Source of the DNA: Extensimonas soli
Lineage (GTDB): Bacteria; Pseudomonadota; Gammaproteobacteria; Burkholderiales; Burkholderiaceae_C
Assembly (NCBI RefSeq): GCF_029211265.1
Contig: NZ_JARGEL010000013.1
Coordinates: forward strand, 310,001 to 374,000
Reading direction: 5' to 3'
Length of the DNA stretch: 64,000 nt
Both the position numbers and the translations under genes were made by a program. Every line of letters starts with the position of its first letter. The stretch's first letter is position 1. Positions 8,370 to 17,920 of this stretch are shown in pieces. The notes beneath the pieces were generated by a model. It did no database searches, was not told the DNA's origin, and saw only the letters and a list, made by a program, of their open reading frames with translations.

Positions 8370-10405
8370 CAGGCGCTCCGCGCCTCCTGTGCGGGTGGCT
8401 CGTCGCGCTCTTCTTGCGCGGCGAGCATGCCGGGCTCGGCCAGCGCTTCGCGCAGGAAGAAGTCCAGCGTTTTTTCGATGGTCACGTGCATGGGCACCGT
8501 GGGGTTCCAGCCGAGCAGGCGGTGCGCGTTGTCTATGCTGGGCTTGCGGTGCGACACGTCCTGGTAGCCGGCGCCGTAGAACGAGCGGCTCTCCACGGCG
8601 CGAAAGCCCGCGAACGGCGGGAAGTGACCGCGCAGCGGGTGCTGCTCGAACTGGCGCAGCAGCTCGTGGGCGAGCTCGGCGATGCTGGCCTCGTTGTCGG
8701 GGTTGCCGATGTTGATGATCTGCCCGTCGCAGCGCCCGCCCGCGTTTTCGACGATGCGCGCGAGCGCCTCGATGCCGTCGGCCACGTCGGTGAAGCAGCG
8801 CTTTTGCGCGCCGCCGTCGACGAGGCGGATCGGTGTGCCTTCGACCAGGTTCAGGATCAGCTGCGTGATCGCGCGCGAGCTGCCGATGCGCGCCGAGTTG
8901 AGCCGGTCGAGCCGCGGCCCCATCCAGTTGAACGGGCGAAAGAGGGTAAAGCGCAGGCCCTGCTGCCCGTAAGCCCAGATCACGCGGTCGAGCAGCTGCT
9001 TGGAGACCGAATAAATCCAGCGTTGCTTGTTGATCGGCCCGACCACGAGGTTGGACTTGTCCTCGTCGAAGCGCTCGTCGGTGCACATGCCATAGACCTC
9101 GGAGGTCGAGGGGAAGATCACGCGCTTGCGGTACTTGACGCAATGGCGCACGAGTTTGAGGTTTTCCTCGAAGTCGAGCTCGAACACGCGCAGCGGGTTG
9201 CGCGTGTATTCGATCGGCGTGGCGATGGCGACGAGCGGCAGCACCACGTCGCACTTTTTGATGTGGTATTCGATCCACTCGGTGTGGATGCTGATGTCGC
9301 CCTCGACGAAGTGGAAGTCGGGGTTGCTCTTGAGGCGTTCGATCGCGTCCGAGCCTATGTCCATGCCATAGATTTCGTAGCACCCGTCGCGCAGCAGGCG
9401 CTCGGACAAATGGTTGCCGATGAAACCGTTCACGCCCAGGATCAGCACGCGCGTCTTGCGCTGCGGGCCGGCCGAGGCCGCGTGCAGGCGCGAGCCTTCG
9501 ACCAGGCCGAACTCCTGCGCGAGCTGCGGGCCGGCCAGGTACAGGCCCGCATCGCCCTGCTGGCCCGCGACGATTTCGAGCGCATCTTCGCCGCAGGCGA
9601 TGCGCAGCGGTGCGGTGCCGAGCACCGTGCCCGGCGCACGCCCGTGCGCCCCGGGCACCACGCGCGAGGCCCAGACGATCAGCTTGCGCTCGCCCACGGG
9701 CGCGAACGCGCCCGGGTAAGGCTGGGTCACGGCGCGCACCAGGTTGTGCAGCGCGCGCGCCGGGCGGCTCCAGTCGATGCGGCCGTCTTCGGGGGTGCGC
9801 CGGCCGAAGTAGCTGGCCTGCGCTTCGTCTTGCGGCACTTCGGGCAGCTCGCCGCGCGCGAGCCGGGGCAGCGCGGCGTCGAGCAGTGCGCGCGCGGCTT
9901 CGCGCAGCTTGCCGTGCAGCGTGAAGGCCGTGTCGTCGTCGGCGATGGGTACGCGCTGCTGCGCGAGGATGGGGCCGGCGTCGGGCCGCTGCACCATGCG
10001 GTGCAGGGTCACGCCGGTTTCTGTTTCGCCGTTCACCAGCACCCAGTTCGCCGGCGCGCGCCCGCGGTAGCGCGGCAGCAGCGAACCGTGCAGGTTGTAC
10101 GCGCCGCAGCGCGCGCTCGCGAGCAGTTCCGCGCCGAGCAGGTGGCGGTAGTAGAACGAAAAAATGAAGTCCGGCTGCAGCGCGCGCACCTGCTCTATCC
10201 ACAGCGGGTGGTTGGCGTCTTCGGGCGCATGCACCGGGATGCCCAAACGCGCGCACAGCTGCGCAACCGAGCCGAAAAAGCGGTTTTCTTTCGGGTCGTC
10301 GGCGTGCGTGAAGACGGCCGAAATGGTGTAACCCGCGGCGCGCAGGGCTTCGATGCCGGCGCAGCCGATGTCGTGGTAGGCGAAAACGATGGTGTTGAGG
10401 CTCAT
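8369..10405 (-). CDS. arnA: Bifunctional UDP-L-Ara4N formyltransferase/UDP-glucuronate decarboxylase ArnA
   Basis: The 678-residue enzyme has two domains. The N-terminal part (about 1-305) is a formyltransferase with the catalytic N-x-H pair in [14 protein letters not shown]. The C-terminal part (from about 325) is an NAD+-dependent short-chain dehydrogenase that oxidatively decarboxylates UDP-glucuronate, shown by [10 protein letters not shown] and the YSVSK Tyr-x3-Lys pair. It thus acts both before and after the ArnB step. The start [12 protein letters not shown] is chosen by homology; the frame opens 16 codons earlier inside arnC. It lies four bases after arnC. Confidence 0.96.
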   Translation of the reverse strand: MSLNTIVFAYHDIGCAGIEALRAAGYTISAVFTHADDPKENRFFGSVAQLCARLGIPVHAPEDANHPLWIEQVRALQPDFIFSFYYRHLLGAELLASARCGAYNLHGSLLPRYRGRAPANWVLVNGETETGVTLHRMVQRPDAGPILAQQRVPIADDDTAFTLHGKLREAARALLDAALPRLARGELPEVPQDEAQASYFGRRTPEDGRIDWSRPARALHNLVRAVTQPYPGAFAPVGERKLIVWASRVVPGAHGRAPGTVLGTAPLRIACGEDALEIVAGQQGDAGLYLAGPQLAQEFGLVEGSRLHAASAGPQRKTRVLILGVNGFIGNHLSERLLRDGCYEIYGMDIGSDAIERLKSNPDFHFVEGDISIHTEWIEYHIKKCDVVLPLVAIATPIEYTRNPLRVFELDFEENLKLVRHCVKYRKRVIFPSTSEVYGMCTDERFDEDKSNLVVGPINKQRWIYSVSKQLLDRVIWAYGQQGLRFTLFRPFNWMGPRLDRLNSARIGSSRAITQLILNLVEGTPIRLVDGGAQKRCFTDVADGIEALARIVENAGGRCDGQIINIGNPDNEASIAELAHELLRQFEQHPLRGHFPPFAGFRAVESRSFYGAGYQDVSHRKPSIDNAHRLLGWNPTVPMHVTIEKTLDFFLREALAEPGMLAAQEERDEPPAQEARSA

Positions 10406-10409
10406 GGAT

Positions 10410-11483
10410 TCAAGACCCGCAAGAGGGTGGAGTGCAGCAAGGGGCAGGGGCATTCGCCCCGACGTTCGTGGCGGTTTCGGTAGCGGCAGACGGTGGCGGC
10501 GCCGGTGCTGGCAACGTAGGGGTGAGTGCGCCGCGTGCTATGCGTTCGATGAAAAAGCGCGGCCGGGCGCGCACGTCGTCATAGACGCGCCCCAGGTATT
10601 CGCCCAGCATGCCCATGCCCAAAAGCTGCACGCCGCTGAAGAAGAACAGCACGGCGAACAGCACGAACAGCCCGTTGCCCGCCCACTGCGCGCCAAAAAC
10701 CAGACGCAGCACCAGCAGCAGCAGCCCGAAGCCGAAGCCCAGCAGTGCGAGCCCCGCACCGGCCAGGCTCAAAAGGCGCAGCGGCGCCGTGGTCATGCAG
10801 GTGACCAGGTCGAACATCAGGTTGATGAGGCGCAAAAAGTCGTACTTGGACGTGCCGTGCTCGCGCTCGGCGTGGCCGACCTCGATTTCCGTCGTGTGGC
10901 GTGCAAAGCTGTTGGCCAGAATCGGGATGAAGGTGCTGCGCTCGGGGCAGGCGAGCATGGCCTGCACCACGCTGCGGCGGTAGGCGCGCAGCATGCAGCC
11001 GTAGTCGCTCATGCCCACGCCCGTGGCGCGGCGCACGGCCAGGTTGATGAGCAGCGAGGGCCAGCGGCGCAGCGCCGAATCCTGGCGGTTCTGGCGCACG
11101 CTGCCGACCACGTCGTAGCCCAGCGCGGCCTGCTGCACCAGGCGCGGAATTTCTTCAGGCGGATTTTGCAGGTCGGCGTCGAGCGTGATGACCAGGTCGC
11201 CGCGGCACTGTGCAAAGCCCGCCATGATGGCCGCGTGCTGGCCGTAGTTGCGGTTCAGGATCACGGCGACGACGTGGCTGCCCGGCGCGGCGGCGGCTTC
11301 GAGCAGCATCTCGGCCGAACGGTCGCGGCTGCCGTCGTCGATCAGCACGATTTCATGGTCGCGTCCCAGGCTCGCGCAGGCTGCCGTGGTACGCCGCAGC
11401 AGCTCGGGCAGGCTTTCCTGCTCGTTATAGACCGGGATGACCACCGAGACGCAATCAATCGGGTAGGGCTTGAGCGTGTTCAT
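10410..11483 (-). CDS. arnC: Undecaprenyl-phosphate 4-deoxy-4-formamido-L-arabinose transferase ArnC
   Basis: The 357-residue GT2 glycosyltransferase moves Ara4FN from UDP to undecaprenyl phosphate at the inner membrane. The N-terminal GT-A domain shows [20 protein letters not shown] and the [11 protein letters not shown] motif. Two C-terminal membrane helices (residues ~225-300) anchor it. It ends in a Pro/Ala-rich tail that looks poorly conserved and makes the protein slightly longer than E. coli ArnC (322). The start MNTLKPY overlaps the arnB stop by ATGA. Confidence 0.95.
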   Translation of the reverse strand: MNTLKPYPIDCVSVVIPVYNEQESLPELLRRTTAACASLGRDHEIVLIDDGSRDRSAEMLLEAAAAPGSHVVAVILNRNYGQHAAIMAGFAQCRGDLVITLDADLQNPPEEIPRLVQQAALGYDVVGSVRQNRQDSALRRWPSLLINLAVRRATGVGMSDYGCMLRAYRRSVVQAMLACPERSTFIPILANSFARHTTEIEVGHAEREHGTSKYDFLRLINLMFDLVTCMTTAPLRLLSLAGAGLALLGFGFGLLLLVLRLVFGAQWAGNGLFVLFAVLFFFSGVQLLGMGMLGEYLGRVYDDVRARPRFFIERIARGALTPTLPAPAPPPSAATETATNVGANAPAPCCTPPSCGS

Positions 11484-12619
11484 GCGACGATGCTTTCGAT
11501 GGCGCCGACCACGCGGTCGATGTCGGCCTGCGTCATGTCCGGAAACAGCGGGATCGAGCACAGGCGCGCCGAGTTCCATTCGGTGTGCGGCAATTGCACC
11601 TGTGGGAATTGTTGCCGGTACCAGGTGTGCAGATGCGCGCCGATGAAGTGGATGCCCGTGCCGATCTGGCGCTCTTGCAGCGCCTGCATGAAGCCGTCGC
11701 GGTGGATGCCGCAGCGCTCGGCGTCTATGCGCAGGATGAACAGATGCCAGGCGTGCTGCTGCGCGTAGGCCGGCAGCGCGAGCGGCTGCACGGGCAATGC
11801 GGCCAGGCGCTGCAGGTATTGCGCGGCAATCTCGCTGCGGCGCGCGTTGATGGCCGTCAGGCGTTCGAGCTGCACCAGCGCGATCGCGGCGTTGAGGTCG
11901 GCCAGGTTGTATTTGAAGCCCGGCTGCTGCACCAGCGCCTGCGGTTTGCGCCCGTGCGTGTGGCGGTCGTAGGCATCGACGCCCAGGCCGTGGAACTTGA
12001 GCATGCGCACCTTTTGCGCGAGCGCCTCATCGTCGGTGACGAACATGCCGCCTTCGGCGCAGGTCATGTTCTTGATCGCATGGAACGAAAAAATCGCCGT
12101 GCCCTGCGCGCCCACGGGCCGGCCGCGGTACAGCGTGCCGGCCGCGTGCGCGGCGTCTTCGATCAAGGGGATGCCGTGTTGGTGCGCGAGGGCGTAGAGC
12201 GGGTCCAGGTCAAGCGACGCGCCCGCGTAGTGCACGGGCACGATGGCGCGCGTGCGCGGCGTGATCGCGGCCTCGACGCGCGCAGCATCGACCATCAGCG
12301 TGTCGCGATCCACATCGACGAACACCGGCGTGGCGCCGAGCAGGCAGATCATGTTGAGCGTGGACACCCAGGTCTGCGACGGCGTGATCACCTCGTCGCC
12401 CGGCCCTATGCCCAGCGCGAGCAGCGCCAGGTGCATGCCGCCCGTGGCCGAGCTCACGGCGACCGCGTGCTGGCAGCCGAAATGCGCGCAAAAACGCTGT
12501 TCGAGCTCCTGGTTCTTGGGGCCGGTGGTGATCCAGCCCGAGCGCAGCACCTGCGCGACGGCCTCGATCTCGGCCTCGCCCATGCTGGGGCGCGAAAAGG
12601 GGAGAAAGGGGAGTTCCAT
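11480..12619 (-). CDS. arnB: UDP-4-amino-4-deoxy-L-arabinose aminotransferase ArnB
   Basis: The 379-residue PLP enzyme of the DegT/DnrJ/EryC1 family transfers an amino group from glutamate to UDP-4-keto-pentose, making UDP-L-Ara4N. The PLP Lys183 lies in [13 protein letters not shown], and the family's SGWITTGP and DAAHAAG motifs are present. The start [11 protein letters not shown] matches the family N-terminus. It is the first gene of the arn operon, so the promoter should lie in 12620-12895, the divergent gap shared with glk. I see no convincing PmrA-type box there. Confidence 0.96.
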   Translation of the reverse strand: MELPFLPFSRPSMGEAEIEAVAQVLRSGWITTGPKNQELEQRFCAHFGCQHAVAVSSATGGMHLALLALGIGPGDEVITPSQTWVSTLNMICLLGATPVFVDVDRDTLMVDAARVEAAITPRTRAIVPVHYAGASLDLDPLYALAHQHGIPLIEDAAHAAGTLYRGRPVGAQGTAIFSFHAIKNMTCAEGGMFVTDDEALAQKVRMLKFHGLGVDAYDRHTHGRKPQALVQQPGFKYNLADLNAAIALVQLERLTAINARRSEIAAQYLQRLAALPVQPLALPAYAQQHAWHLFILRIDAERCGIHRDGFMQALQERQIGTGIHFIGAHLHTWYRQQFPQVQLPHTEWNSARLCSIPLFPDMTQADIDRVVGAIESIVA

Positions 12620-12895
12620 AAGGCTGGATTTGCGCAGAAGGGAGAGCGGCGCGGCGCTGGCGGTGGCGGCAAAAGTCGGATGGCGGGCGCGGGCGTGGTA
12701 CACACTGTGCCCAAAGGGGCCGTAGGATGAGGGCGGACCTTTGCGCGGCAGCCTGCAACCGGAGGCACGCGGCATCCCGCCAGTGGTGGCTGGGCGGCAG
12801 TTTAACAGGCGTGCGGGACGATTTCGGGGCTGCCCTGGTGCAGCCGCCGGGCGCGTGGGGCTGCCCGCATTCGACAGGTTTTTGAAAGGGAAACT
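12620..12895. other. Divergent intergenic region between arnB and glk
   Basis: This 276-base gap must hold the promoter of the arn operon and probably that of glk. The only symmetric feature I see is an imperfect 15-base palindrome at 12697-12711 (GGTACACACTGTGCC), about 78 bases upstream of arnB. No consensus -35/-10 pair, terminator or repeat stands out. Confidence 0.4.
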
Positions 12896-13873
12896 ATGGT
12901 GCACATGCGTTTGCTCGCCGACATCGGCGGCACCAACATCCGTCTGGCCTGGCAGGCAGGGCCCGGCGACGCCTTGCACGACCTGTGGGTGCGGCCGTGC
13001 GCGCAGTTTGCCTCGCTCGAAGCCGCGATCCGCGCCTATGTGGCCGAGGCGGGCATCGCCATGCCCGAGGAAGCCGCGCTGGGCATCGCCAACCCCGTGA
13101 CGGGCGACGCGGTGCGCATGACCAACCGCGACTGGAGCTTTTCGCAAAGCGCGTTGCGTGCGGCGCTGGGGCTGCGGCGGCTCGTCGTGCTCAACGACTT
13201 CACGGCGCTCGCGCTCGCCATTCCGCTGCTCACACCGCAGATGCTGCGCCAGGTCGGCGGCGGCGCGCCGGTCGCGGGGACAGCCGTGGGGCTGCTCGGG
13301 GCGGGCACGGGGCTGGGCGTGTCGGGGCTGGTGTTTGCGCCGGGCGGCATGGATATTCCCCTCGCGGGCGAAGGCGGACACGCCACGCTGGCCGCGCAGA
13401 CGCCGCTCGAATGGGAGCTGCTATGCATCTTGCAGCGGCGCTACGGCCATGTGTCGGCCGAGCGCGTGCTCAGTGGGCAGGGGCTGGTCGATCTGTACCA
13501 CGCGCTGCGCGAGCGCTCGATGTTTGGCGGAACAGACGTGAGCCAGCCCGAGCATGTCACGGCACTGGCGTTCGACGCGGGCGACGCGCTGGCCTTGCAG
13601 GCGCTCACGCTGTTCAGCGGCTTTCTGGGCACGGTGGCGGGCGACCTGGCGCTGACGCTGGGCGCGCGCGGCGGCGTGTATCTGGGCGGCGGCATCGTGC
13701 CGCGCCTGGGCGCGTGGTTCGACCAATCCAACTTTCGCGCCCGCTTCGAGGCCAAGGGGCGCTTTCAGGCGTATCTGGCGCCCATTCCATGCTGGGTCAT
13801 CAACCCCGACGCGGCCCCGGCGCTGTACGGCGCCGCGCGCGCGCTCGATCGGCCGCAGTGCGCTAGAAATTGA
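12896..13873 (+). CDS. glk: Glucokinase
   Basis: The 325-residue cytosolic enzyme phosphorylates glucose to glucose 6-phosphate with ATP. The ASKHA-fold phosphate-1 loop [13 protein letters not shown] is at residues 6-18, the glucose-binding LNDFTALA at ~100, a GAGTGLG phosphate-2 loop at ~136 and the [10 protein letters not shown] segment at ~158. The start ATG has a GAAAGGG site six bases upstream; an in-frame ATG three codons on is also possible. It precedes zwf and pgi, so glucose 6-phosphate made here can feed either neighbour's pathway. Confidence 0.95.
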   Translation: MVHMRLLADIGGTNIRLAWQAGPGDALHDLWVRPCAQFASLEAAIRAYVAEAGIAMPEEAALGIANPVTGDAVRMTNRDWSFSQSALRAALGLRRLVVLNDFTALALAIPLLTPQMLRQVGGGAPVAGTAVGLLGAGTGLGVSGLVFAPGGMDIPLAGEGGHATLAAQTPLEWELLCILQRRYGHVSAERVLSGQGLVDLYHALRERSMFGGTDVSQPEHVTALAFDAGDALALQALTLFSGFLGTVAGDLALTLGARGGVYLGGGIVPRLGAWFDQSNFRARFEAKGRFQAYLAPIPCWVINPDAAPALYGAARALDRPQCARN

Positions 13874-13875
13874 GG

Positions 13876-13951
13876 TCTTTTTGGCAGTTAGCCTATATGC
13901 AACAAGCGTGAGCAGCTATCTTTTTTGAATAATTGGAATCTGACCCCAATT
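13876..13951. repeat. Degenerate family-specific intergenic repeats after glk
   Basis: Bases 13876-13927 read as a decayed, inverted copy of the AGCGCTT-hairpin repeat also found at 19618, 43446 and 45752; its AGCAGCTATC end is still clear. It is followed by a short inverted repeat, AATTGG (13931-13936) with CCAATT (13946-13951), around AATCTGACC, a fragment reminiscent of other widespread intergenic repeats. It fills the convergent gap between glk and zwf and could help end transcription, but no clean terminator is visible. Confidence 0.45.
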
Positions 13952-14013
13952 TCGAGTTTCCCCTCGCGAGCATCCGCGCAGGGGCGCGGCGCCTCCTCTT
14001 GGGCCCACCGCGC

Positions 14014-15471
14014 TCAAACCTCTTCACTCCAGCAAAACCCGTCGCGCGCGATCATGGCGCTCGCAGCGCTCGGGCCCCAGGTGCCGGCGGCGTAGGGGCG
14101 TGGGCCTGTAGGGTCGCGGCGCCAGTGCTCGAGGATGGGTTCGACCCAGCGCCAGGCTTCTTCCTGCTCGTCGCTGCGCACGAACAGGTTCAGGCGCCCC
14201 GCGATCACGTCGAGCAGCAGGCGCTCGTAGGCGCCTACGCGCTCGGCGCCGAAGCGTTGGGTGAAGTCGAGGTTCAGGCTTGCCGGCGTGAGGATGGTTT
14301 CGGCACTTTGGGCTTGCGTGGCGCCCTGCGCAAGCAGGCGCAAGTCGAGGCCGTCCTGCGGCTGCAGGTGGATCACGAGGCGGTTGGCCGCGTCCGCCGG
14401 GGTTTTGAAGATGTGGTGCGGCACGGGGCGAAAGTGCACCATGATCTGCGCGCTGCGCTCGGCCAGGCGCTTGCCGGTGCGCAGGTAAAAGGGCACGCCG
14501 GCCCAGCGCCAGTTCATGATCTCGGTGCGCAGCGCCACGAAGGTTTCGGTGTTGCTGTTGGGCGCCACGCCTTTTTCTTCGCGGTAGCCGGGCACGGGCT
14601 GGCCGTGCACCATGCCTGCGGTGTATTGGCCGCGGATCACGTTCTGGCCTATGGTCGTTTCGTCCCAGGGCTTGAGCGATTGCAGCACCTTGAGCTTTTC
14701 GTCGCGGATGGCGTTGGCGCTGGCGTTGATCGGCGGCTCCATGCCGATCGCGCACAGCAGTTGCAGCGCGTGGTTTTGCACCATGTCGCGCAGCGCGCCG
14801 GTCTGGTCGTAAAAGGCGCCGCGCGTTTCCACGCCCAGGTCTTCGGCGATGGTGATCTCGATGTTCGCAATGGTTTCGCGCCGCCACAGCGGCTCGAACA
14901 AGGCGTTGCCAAAGCGCATCGCAAACAGGTTTTGCACCGAGGGCTTGCCCAGGTAGTGGTCGATGCGAAAGACCTGCTCCTCGCGCAGCACGCGGCGCAG
15001 GGTGGCGTTGATGGCCTGGTTCGAGGCCAGATCGTGCCCCAGCGGTTTTTCGAGCACTACGCGCGTCGCCGGGCCGTTGAGCCCCGCGGCGGCGATCTGC
15101 TCGCACACGGTGGTGAAAAGGCTGGGCGCGGTGGCCACGTACATCACCACGGTGTCGGCCTGGCGTGCCTGCAGCAGCGTGGCGAGCTGCGCATAGTCCT
15201 GCGGCTGCGACAAGTCCATGCGCAGGTAGTGCAGCAGCTGCGCAAAGCGCGCAAATTCATCGGGCGTGGGGCGTTTGGCGAGCTCGACCTTGTCGAAGCG
15301 CTCGTACATCAGGCGGCGGTATTGTTCGTCGCTGAGCGTGTCGCGCGCCACGGCGATGATGCGCCCGCCTGCGGGCAGCGTGCCGTGGCGAAAAGCCTGG
15401 AACAAAGCCGGCATGAGCTTGCGCCAGGCCAGATCGCCCGTGCCGCCGAACAAGACGAGGTCGAATCCCAT
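14014..15471 (-). CDS. zwf: Glucose-6-phosphate 1-dehydrogenase
   Basis: The 485-residue enzyme oxidises glucose 6-phosphate to 6-phosphogluconolactone with NAD(P)+, opening the pentose phosphate and Entner-Doudoroff routes. The coenzyme loop LFGGTGDLAWRKL is at residues 6-18 and the substrate-binding RIDHYLGK signature at about 178-185. Length is normal. The start MGFDLVL matches the family; the open frame continues 49 codons upstream without conserved sequence. It is divergent from pgi with 170 bases between the starts. Confidence 0.97.
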   Translation of the reverse strand: MGFDLVLFGGTGDLAWRKLMPALFQAFRHGTLPAGGRIIAVARDTLSDEQYRRLMYERFDKVELAKRPTPDEFARFAQLLHYLRMDLSQPQDYAQLATLLQARQADTVVMYVATAPSLFTTVCEQIAAAGLNGPATRVVLEKPLGHDLASNQAINATLRRVLREEQVFRIDHYLGKPSVQNLFAMRFGNALFEPLWRRETIANIEITIAEDLGVETRGAFYDQTGALRDMVQNHALQLLCAIGMEPPINASANAIRDEKLKVLQSLKPWDETTIGQNVIRGQYTAGMVHGQPVPGYREEKGVAPNSNTETFVALRTEIMNWRWAGVPFYLRTGKRLAERSAQIMVHFRPVPHHIFKTPADAANRLVIHLQPQDGLDLRLLAQGATQAQSAETILTPASLNLDFTQRFGAERVGAYERLLLDVIAGRLNLFVRSDEQEEAWRWVEPILEHWRRDPTGPRPYAAGTWGPSAASAMIARDGFCWSEEV

Positions 15472-15641
15472 GGGGTGCTCCTGTGCGTGCGGCCATCCGT
15501 CACGAAAGGCCCTGCGGGGCAGTGTAACCTTGCCATGTGGCACGCACCTGTAGCGCCAAGCGATGTCCTTGCGCGCCGTAAATGTTCGCAAAACAGGAGC
15601 TGCTTGCGCCCTATCCATAAGCCTTGGAGTGCTTTTTGACC

Positions 15642-17222
15642 ATGACCCCCACGAGCTCTCTGCCGCCCTCGTTGCCCTGCGACCAGGCGCCCGAGTGGCC
15701 GCGCCTGCAGGCTTTGTTTGCCGCGCAGGGGCGCGCCTTCGACCTGCGCCGCGCCTTTGCCGAAGATGCCGGGCGCTTTGCGCACTTCAGCCAGGAGGCG
15801 CCGCACCTGTTCGCCGACCTGTCGAAAAACCTTTGGAGCCGCGAGGCCGAGGCGCTGCTGCTCGCGCTCGCGCAGTCGTGCCGCCTCGCCGAGCGGCGCG
15901 ATGCGATGTTTGCGGGCGCGCCCATCAACACCACCGAGGGCCGCGCCGTGCTGCACACCTTGCTGCGCCGCCCCAAGGGGCTGGCACTGCCGGGCGACTT
16001 GCCGCAGGTGGCGCACGAGCTCGCGCAGGTGCACGCCACGCTCGACGCCGTGCTGGCCTACGCCGAGGCGCAGCGCGCCGACGCGGCCATCACCGACGTG
16101 GTCAACATCGGCATCGGCGGCTCCGACCTCGGGCCGCAGATGGCCGTGCTCGCGCTCGAGGCGCAGCACATCGCGGGCAAGCGTTTTCACTTCGTCTCGA
16201 ACGTCGATGGGCACGAGCTGCACACCACGCTGCAAACGCTGCGCCCCGAGCGCACGCTGTTTCTGATCGCCTCCAAGACCTTCACGACCGTGGAGACCAT
16301 GACCAACGCGCATTCGGCGCTGGCCTGGTTTGCCGCGCAGGGCGGGCGCGAGGTGGCGCGCCATTTTGCGGCGCTCACTACCAACGTAGCAGCGGCGCGC
16401 GCGCTGGGCATCACCACCACCTTCGGCTTTTGGGACTGGGTGGGCGGGCGCTATTCGCTGTGGTCGGCCATTGGCTTGTCGCTTGCGATCGCCATTGGCG
16501 CCGAGGGCTTTCGCGCACTGCTCGCGGGCGCGCACGCGATGGACGAGCACTTTCGCAGCGCGCCGCTGGCGGCCAACCTGCCCGTGCGCCTGGGGTTGCT
16601 CGACGTGTGGTATCGCAATTTCTACGGTTTCACGAGCCGCTGCATCGCGCCCTACCACGCGGGCCTGCGGCGCCTGCCCGCGTATTTGCAGCAGCTCGAA
16701 ATGGAAAGCAACGGCAAGCGCGTGGGGCTGGACGGCAAGCCGCTTGCGCTCGCCACCGCGCCCGTGCTGTGGGGCGAGCCCGGCACCAACGGGCAGCACG
16801 CGTTTTTCCAGATGCTGCACCAGGGCAGCGACGTGGTGCCGCTCGAATTCATCGCCGTGCGCACGCCCACGCACCCGCTGCCGGGCCACCACGAAAAGCT
16901 GCTCGCGAACGCCCTGGCGCAGGCGCAGGCGTTGCTGCAGGGCAAGGTGGTGGGCGACGGGCACCGCGACTTTCCGGGCAACCGCCCCAGCACCTTCATC
17001 GTGCTCGACGCGCTCACGCCCGCCGCGCTCGGTGCCTTGCTCGCGCTGCAGGAGCACCGTGTGTTCGTGAGCGGCAGCCTGTGGGGCATCAACAGCTTCG
17101 ACCAGTGGGGCGTGGAGCTGGGCAAAGTGCTCGCGCGCGACCTGGAGCCGCGCCTCGCGAGCGGCGACGCGACAGGGCTCGATGCCTCGACCGCGGGGCT
17201 GTTGCAGCGTCTGCGCCGCTAA
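15642..17222 (+). CDS. pgi: Glucose-6-phosphate isomerase
   Basis: The 526-residue enzyme interconverts glucose 6-phosphate and fructose 6-phosphate. Family signatures are present: VNIGIGGSDLGPQM, FGFWDWVGGRYS and the C-terminal GSLWGINSFDQWGVELGK (18 residues) with the catalytic Lys. The ATG at 15642 is preferred over an in-frame TTG six codons upstream because GGAG lies 12 bases before it. It sits divergently from zwf and downstream of glk, forming a small glucose-6-phosphate gene group. A palindromic repeat begins 16 bases after its stop. Confidence 0.97.
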   Translation: MTPTSSLPPSLPCDQAPEWPRLQALFAAQGRAFDLRRAFAEDAGRFAHFSQEAPHLFADLSKNLWSREAEALLLALAQSCRLAERRDAMFAGAPINTTEGRAVLHTLLRRPKGLALPGDLPQVAHELAQVHATLDAVLAYAEAQRADAAITDVVNIGIGGSDLGPQMAVLALEAQHIAGKRFHFVSNVDGHELHTTLQTLRPERTLFLIASKTFTTVETMTNAHSALAWFAAQGGREVARHFAALTTNVAAARALGITTTFGFWDWVGGRYSLWSAIGLSLAIAIGAEGFRALLAGAHAMDEHFRSAPLAANLPVRLGLLDVWYRNFYGFTSRCIAPYHAGLRRLPAYLQQLEMESNGKRVGLDGKPLALATAPVLWGEPGTNGQHAFFQMLHQGSDVVPLEFIAVRTPTHPLPGHHEKLLANALAQAQALLQGKVVGDGHRDFPGNRPSTFIVLDALTPAALGALLALQEHRVFVSGSLWGINSFDQWGVELGKVLARDLEPRLASGDATGLDASTAGLLQRLRR

Positions 17223-17238
17223 GCACCTGTTCATGAAC

Positions 17239-17402
17239 TAATGTAGTGTTCGACGCTATCTGCGACATAAAACCGCGTCTTTTCGGCCCGGGCCGCGTTG
17301 CAAATCCTCGCGATACCACCCGGTATCGCTGCGGTTTGCGCCTTGCCCAGACCAAAAATCCATCGGTTTTATTTGTCGCATCAAGCATCAAACACTACAC
17401 TA
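17239..17402. repeat. 164-bp palindromic MITE-like element
   Basis: The ends TAATGTAGTGTT (17239-17250) and AACACTACACTA (17391-17402) are inverted repeats with one mismatch, and complementarity continues inward (GCGACATAAAACCG against CGGTTTTATTTGTCGC). A perfect 8-bp hairpin, GCGATACC (17310-17317) with GGTATCGC (17322-17329), sits exactly at the centre. CTAA appears at both borders. Size and plan match the element at 2359-2527 although the sequences differ. It carries no gene and ends nine bases before the ATG of the next gene. Confidence 0.8.
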
Positions 17403-17410
17403 AGAAAACA

Positions 17411-17773
17411 ATGCACTTCTTCCCGTCCCTGCCCGTCCCCTTGCAGACCGTGCTGCTGCTCGTGGCCAGCAATGTCTTCATGACCTTTGCGTGGTACGGG
17501 CATCTCAAGAACCTTGCGTCCGCACCGTGGTATATGGCCGCGCTCGTCAGCTGGGGCATTGCCTTGTTCGAATACCTGCTGCAGGTGCCGGCGAACCGCA
17601 TCGGCTTCACCCGGTTCGACGTGGGGCAGCTCAAGATCTTGCAGGAGGTCATCACGCTCACGGTGTTCATGCCGTTCGCCGTGTTTTACCTCGGTCAGCC
17701 CTTGCGTTGGGATTACCTTTGGGCGGCGCTGTGTATGGTGGGCGCGGTGTATTTCGTTTTTCGTGGGGCTTGA
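17411..17773 (+). CDS. DUF486 (DMT superfamily) membrane protein
   Basis: The 120-residue protein has four hydrophobic segments and the DUF486 pattern: TFAWYGHLKN near residue 26, SWGIALFEYLLQVPANR in the middle and the LKILQEVITL stretch. Function is unknown; the fold resembles small EamA/SMR-type transporters. The ATG at 17411 begins the conserved region. The same frame continues upstream through the palindromic element to 17246, but that extension is repeat sequence. The element directly abuts the start and no good Shine-Dalgarno is left, so expression may have changed after insertion. Confidence 0.85.
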   Translation: MHFFPSLPVPLQTVLLLVASNVFMTFAWYGHLKNLASAPWYMAALVSWGIALFEYLLQVPANRIGFTRFDVGQLKILQEVITLTVFMPFAVFYLGQPLRWDYLWAALCMVGAVYFVFRGA

Positions 17774-17833
17774 TGCCTCGGGGTAGGTGCATCGCCATGG
17801 GGCTTTGGGCAGTGGGTGTGCAGGTAAACTCGC

Positions 17834-17851
17834 TTGTCACGCATTTGTCAC
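17834..17851 (+). promoter_or_regulatory. Pho-box-like direct repeat upstream of DUF47-pit
   Basis: TGTCAC is found at 17835-17840 and 17846-17851, 11 bases apart, which is the spacing and half-site (TGTCA) of PhoB binding sites. It lies about 70 bases before the start of the DUF47/Pit phosphate operon, a sensible target of phosphate control. Inference from motif and context. Confidence 0.45.
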
Positions 17852-17920
17852 GAAGCCGTCGTCATTCTGGCCCGCCCCGGGCGGATGAGGCGTGCGTATT
17901 TGCACCCCTGGAGCACCCCC

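Noticed and set aside
8282-10483. 733-codon plus-strand frame opposite arnA
   Set aside because: High-GC mirror frame; the minus strand encodes the full two-domain ArnA, and the plus product is a repetitive Ala/Arg/Val string without motifs.
12697-12711. Imperfect palindrome GGTACACACTGTGCC as a defined operator for arn or glk
   Set aside because: Short, imperfect, and matching no regulator consensus I know; mentioned only in the intergenic description.
17246-17410. Upstream extension of the DUF486 reading frame (55 codons)
   Set aside because: The extension is entirely palindromic repeat sequence and lacks a ribosome site; the family N-terminus begins at the ATG at 17411.
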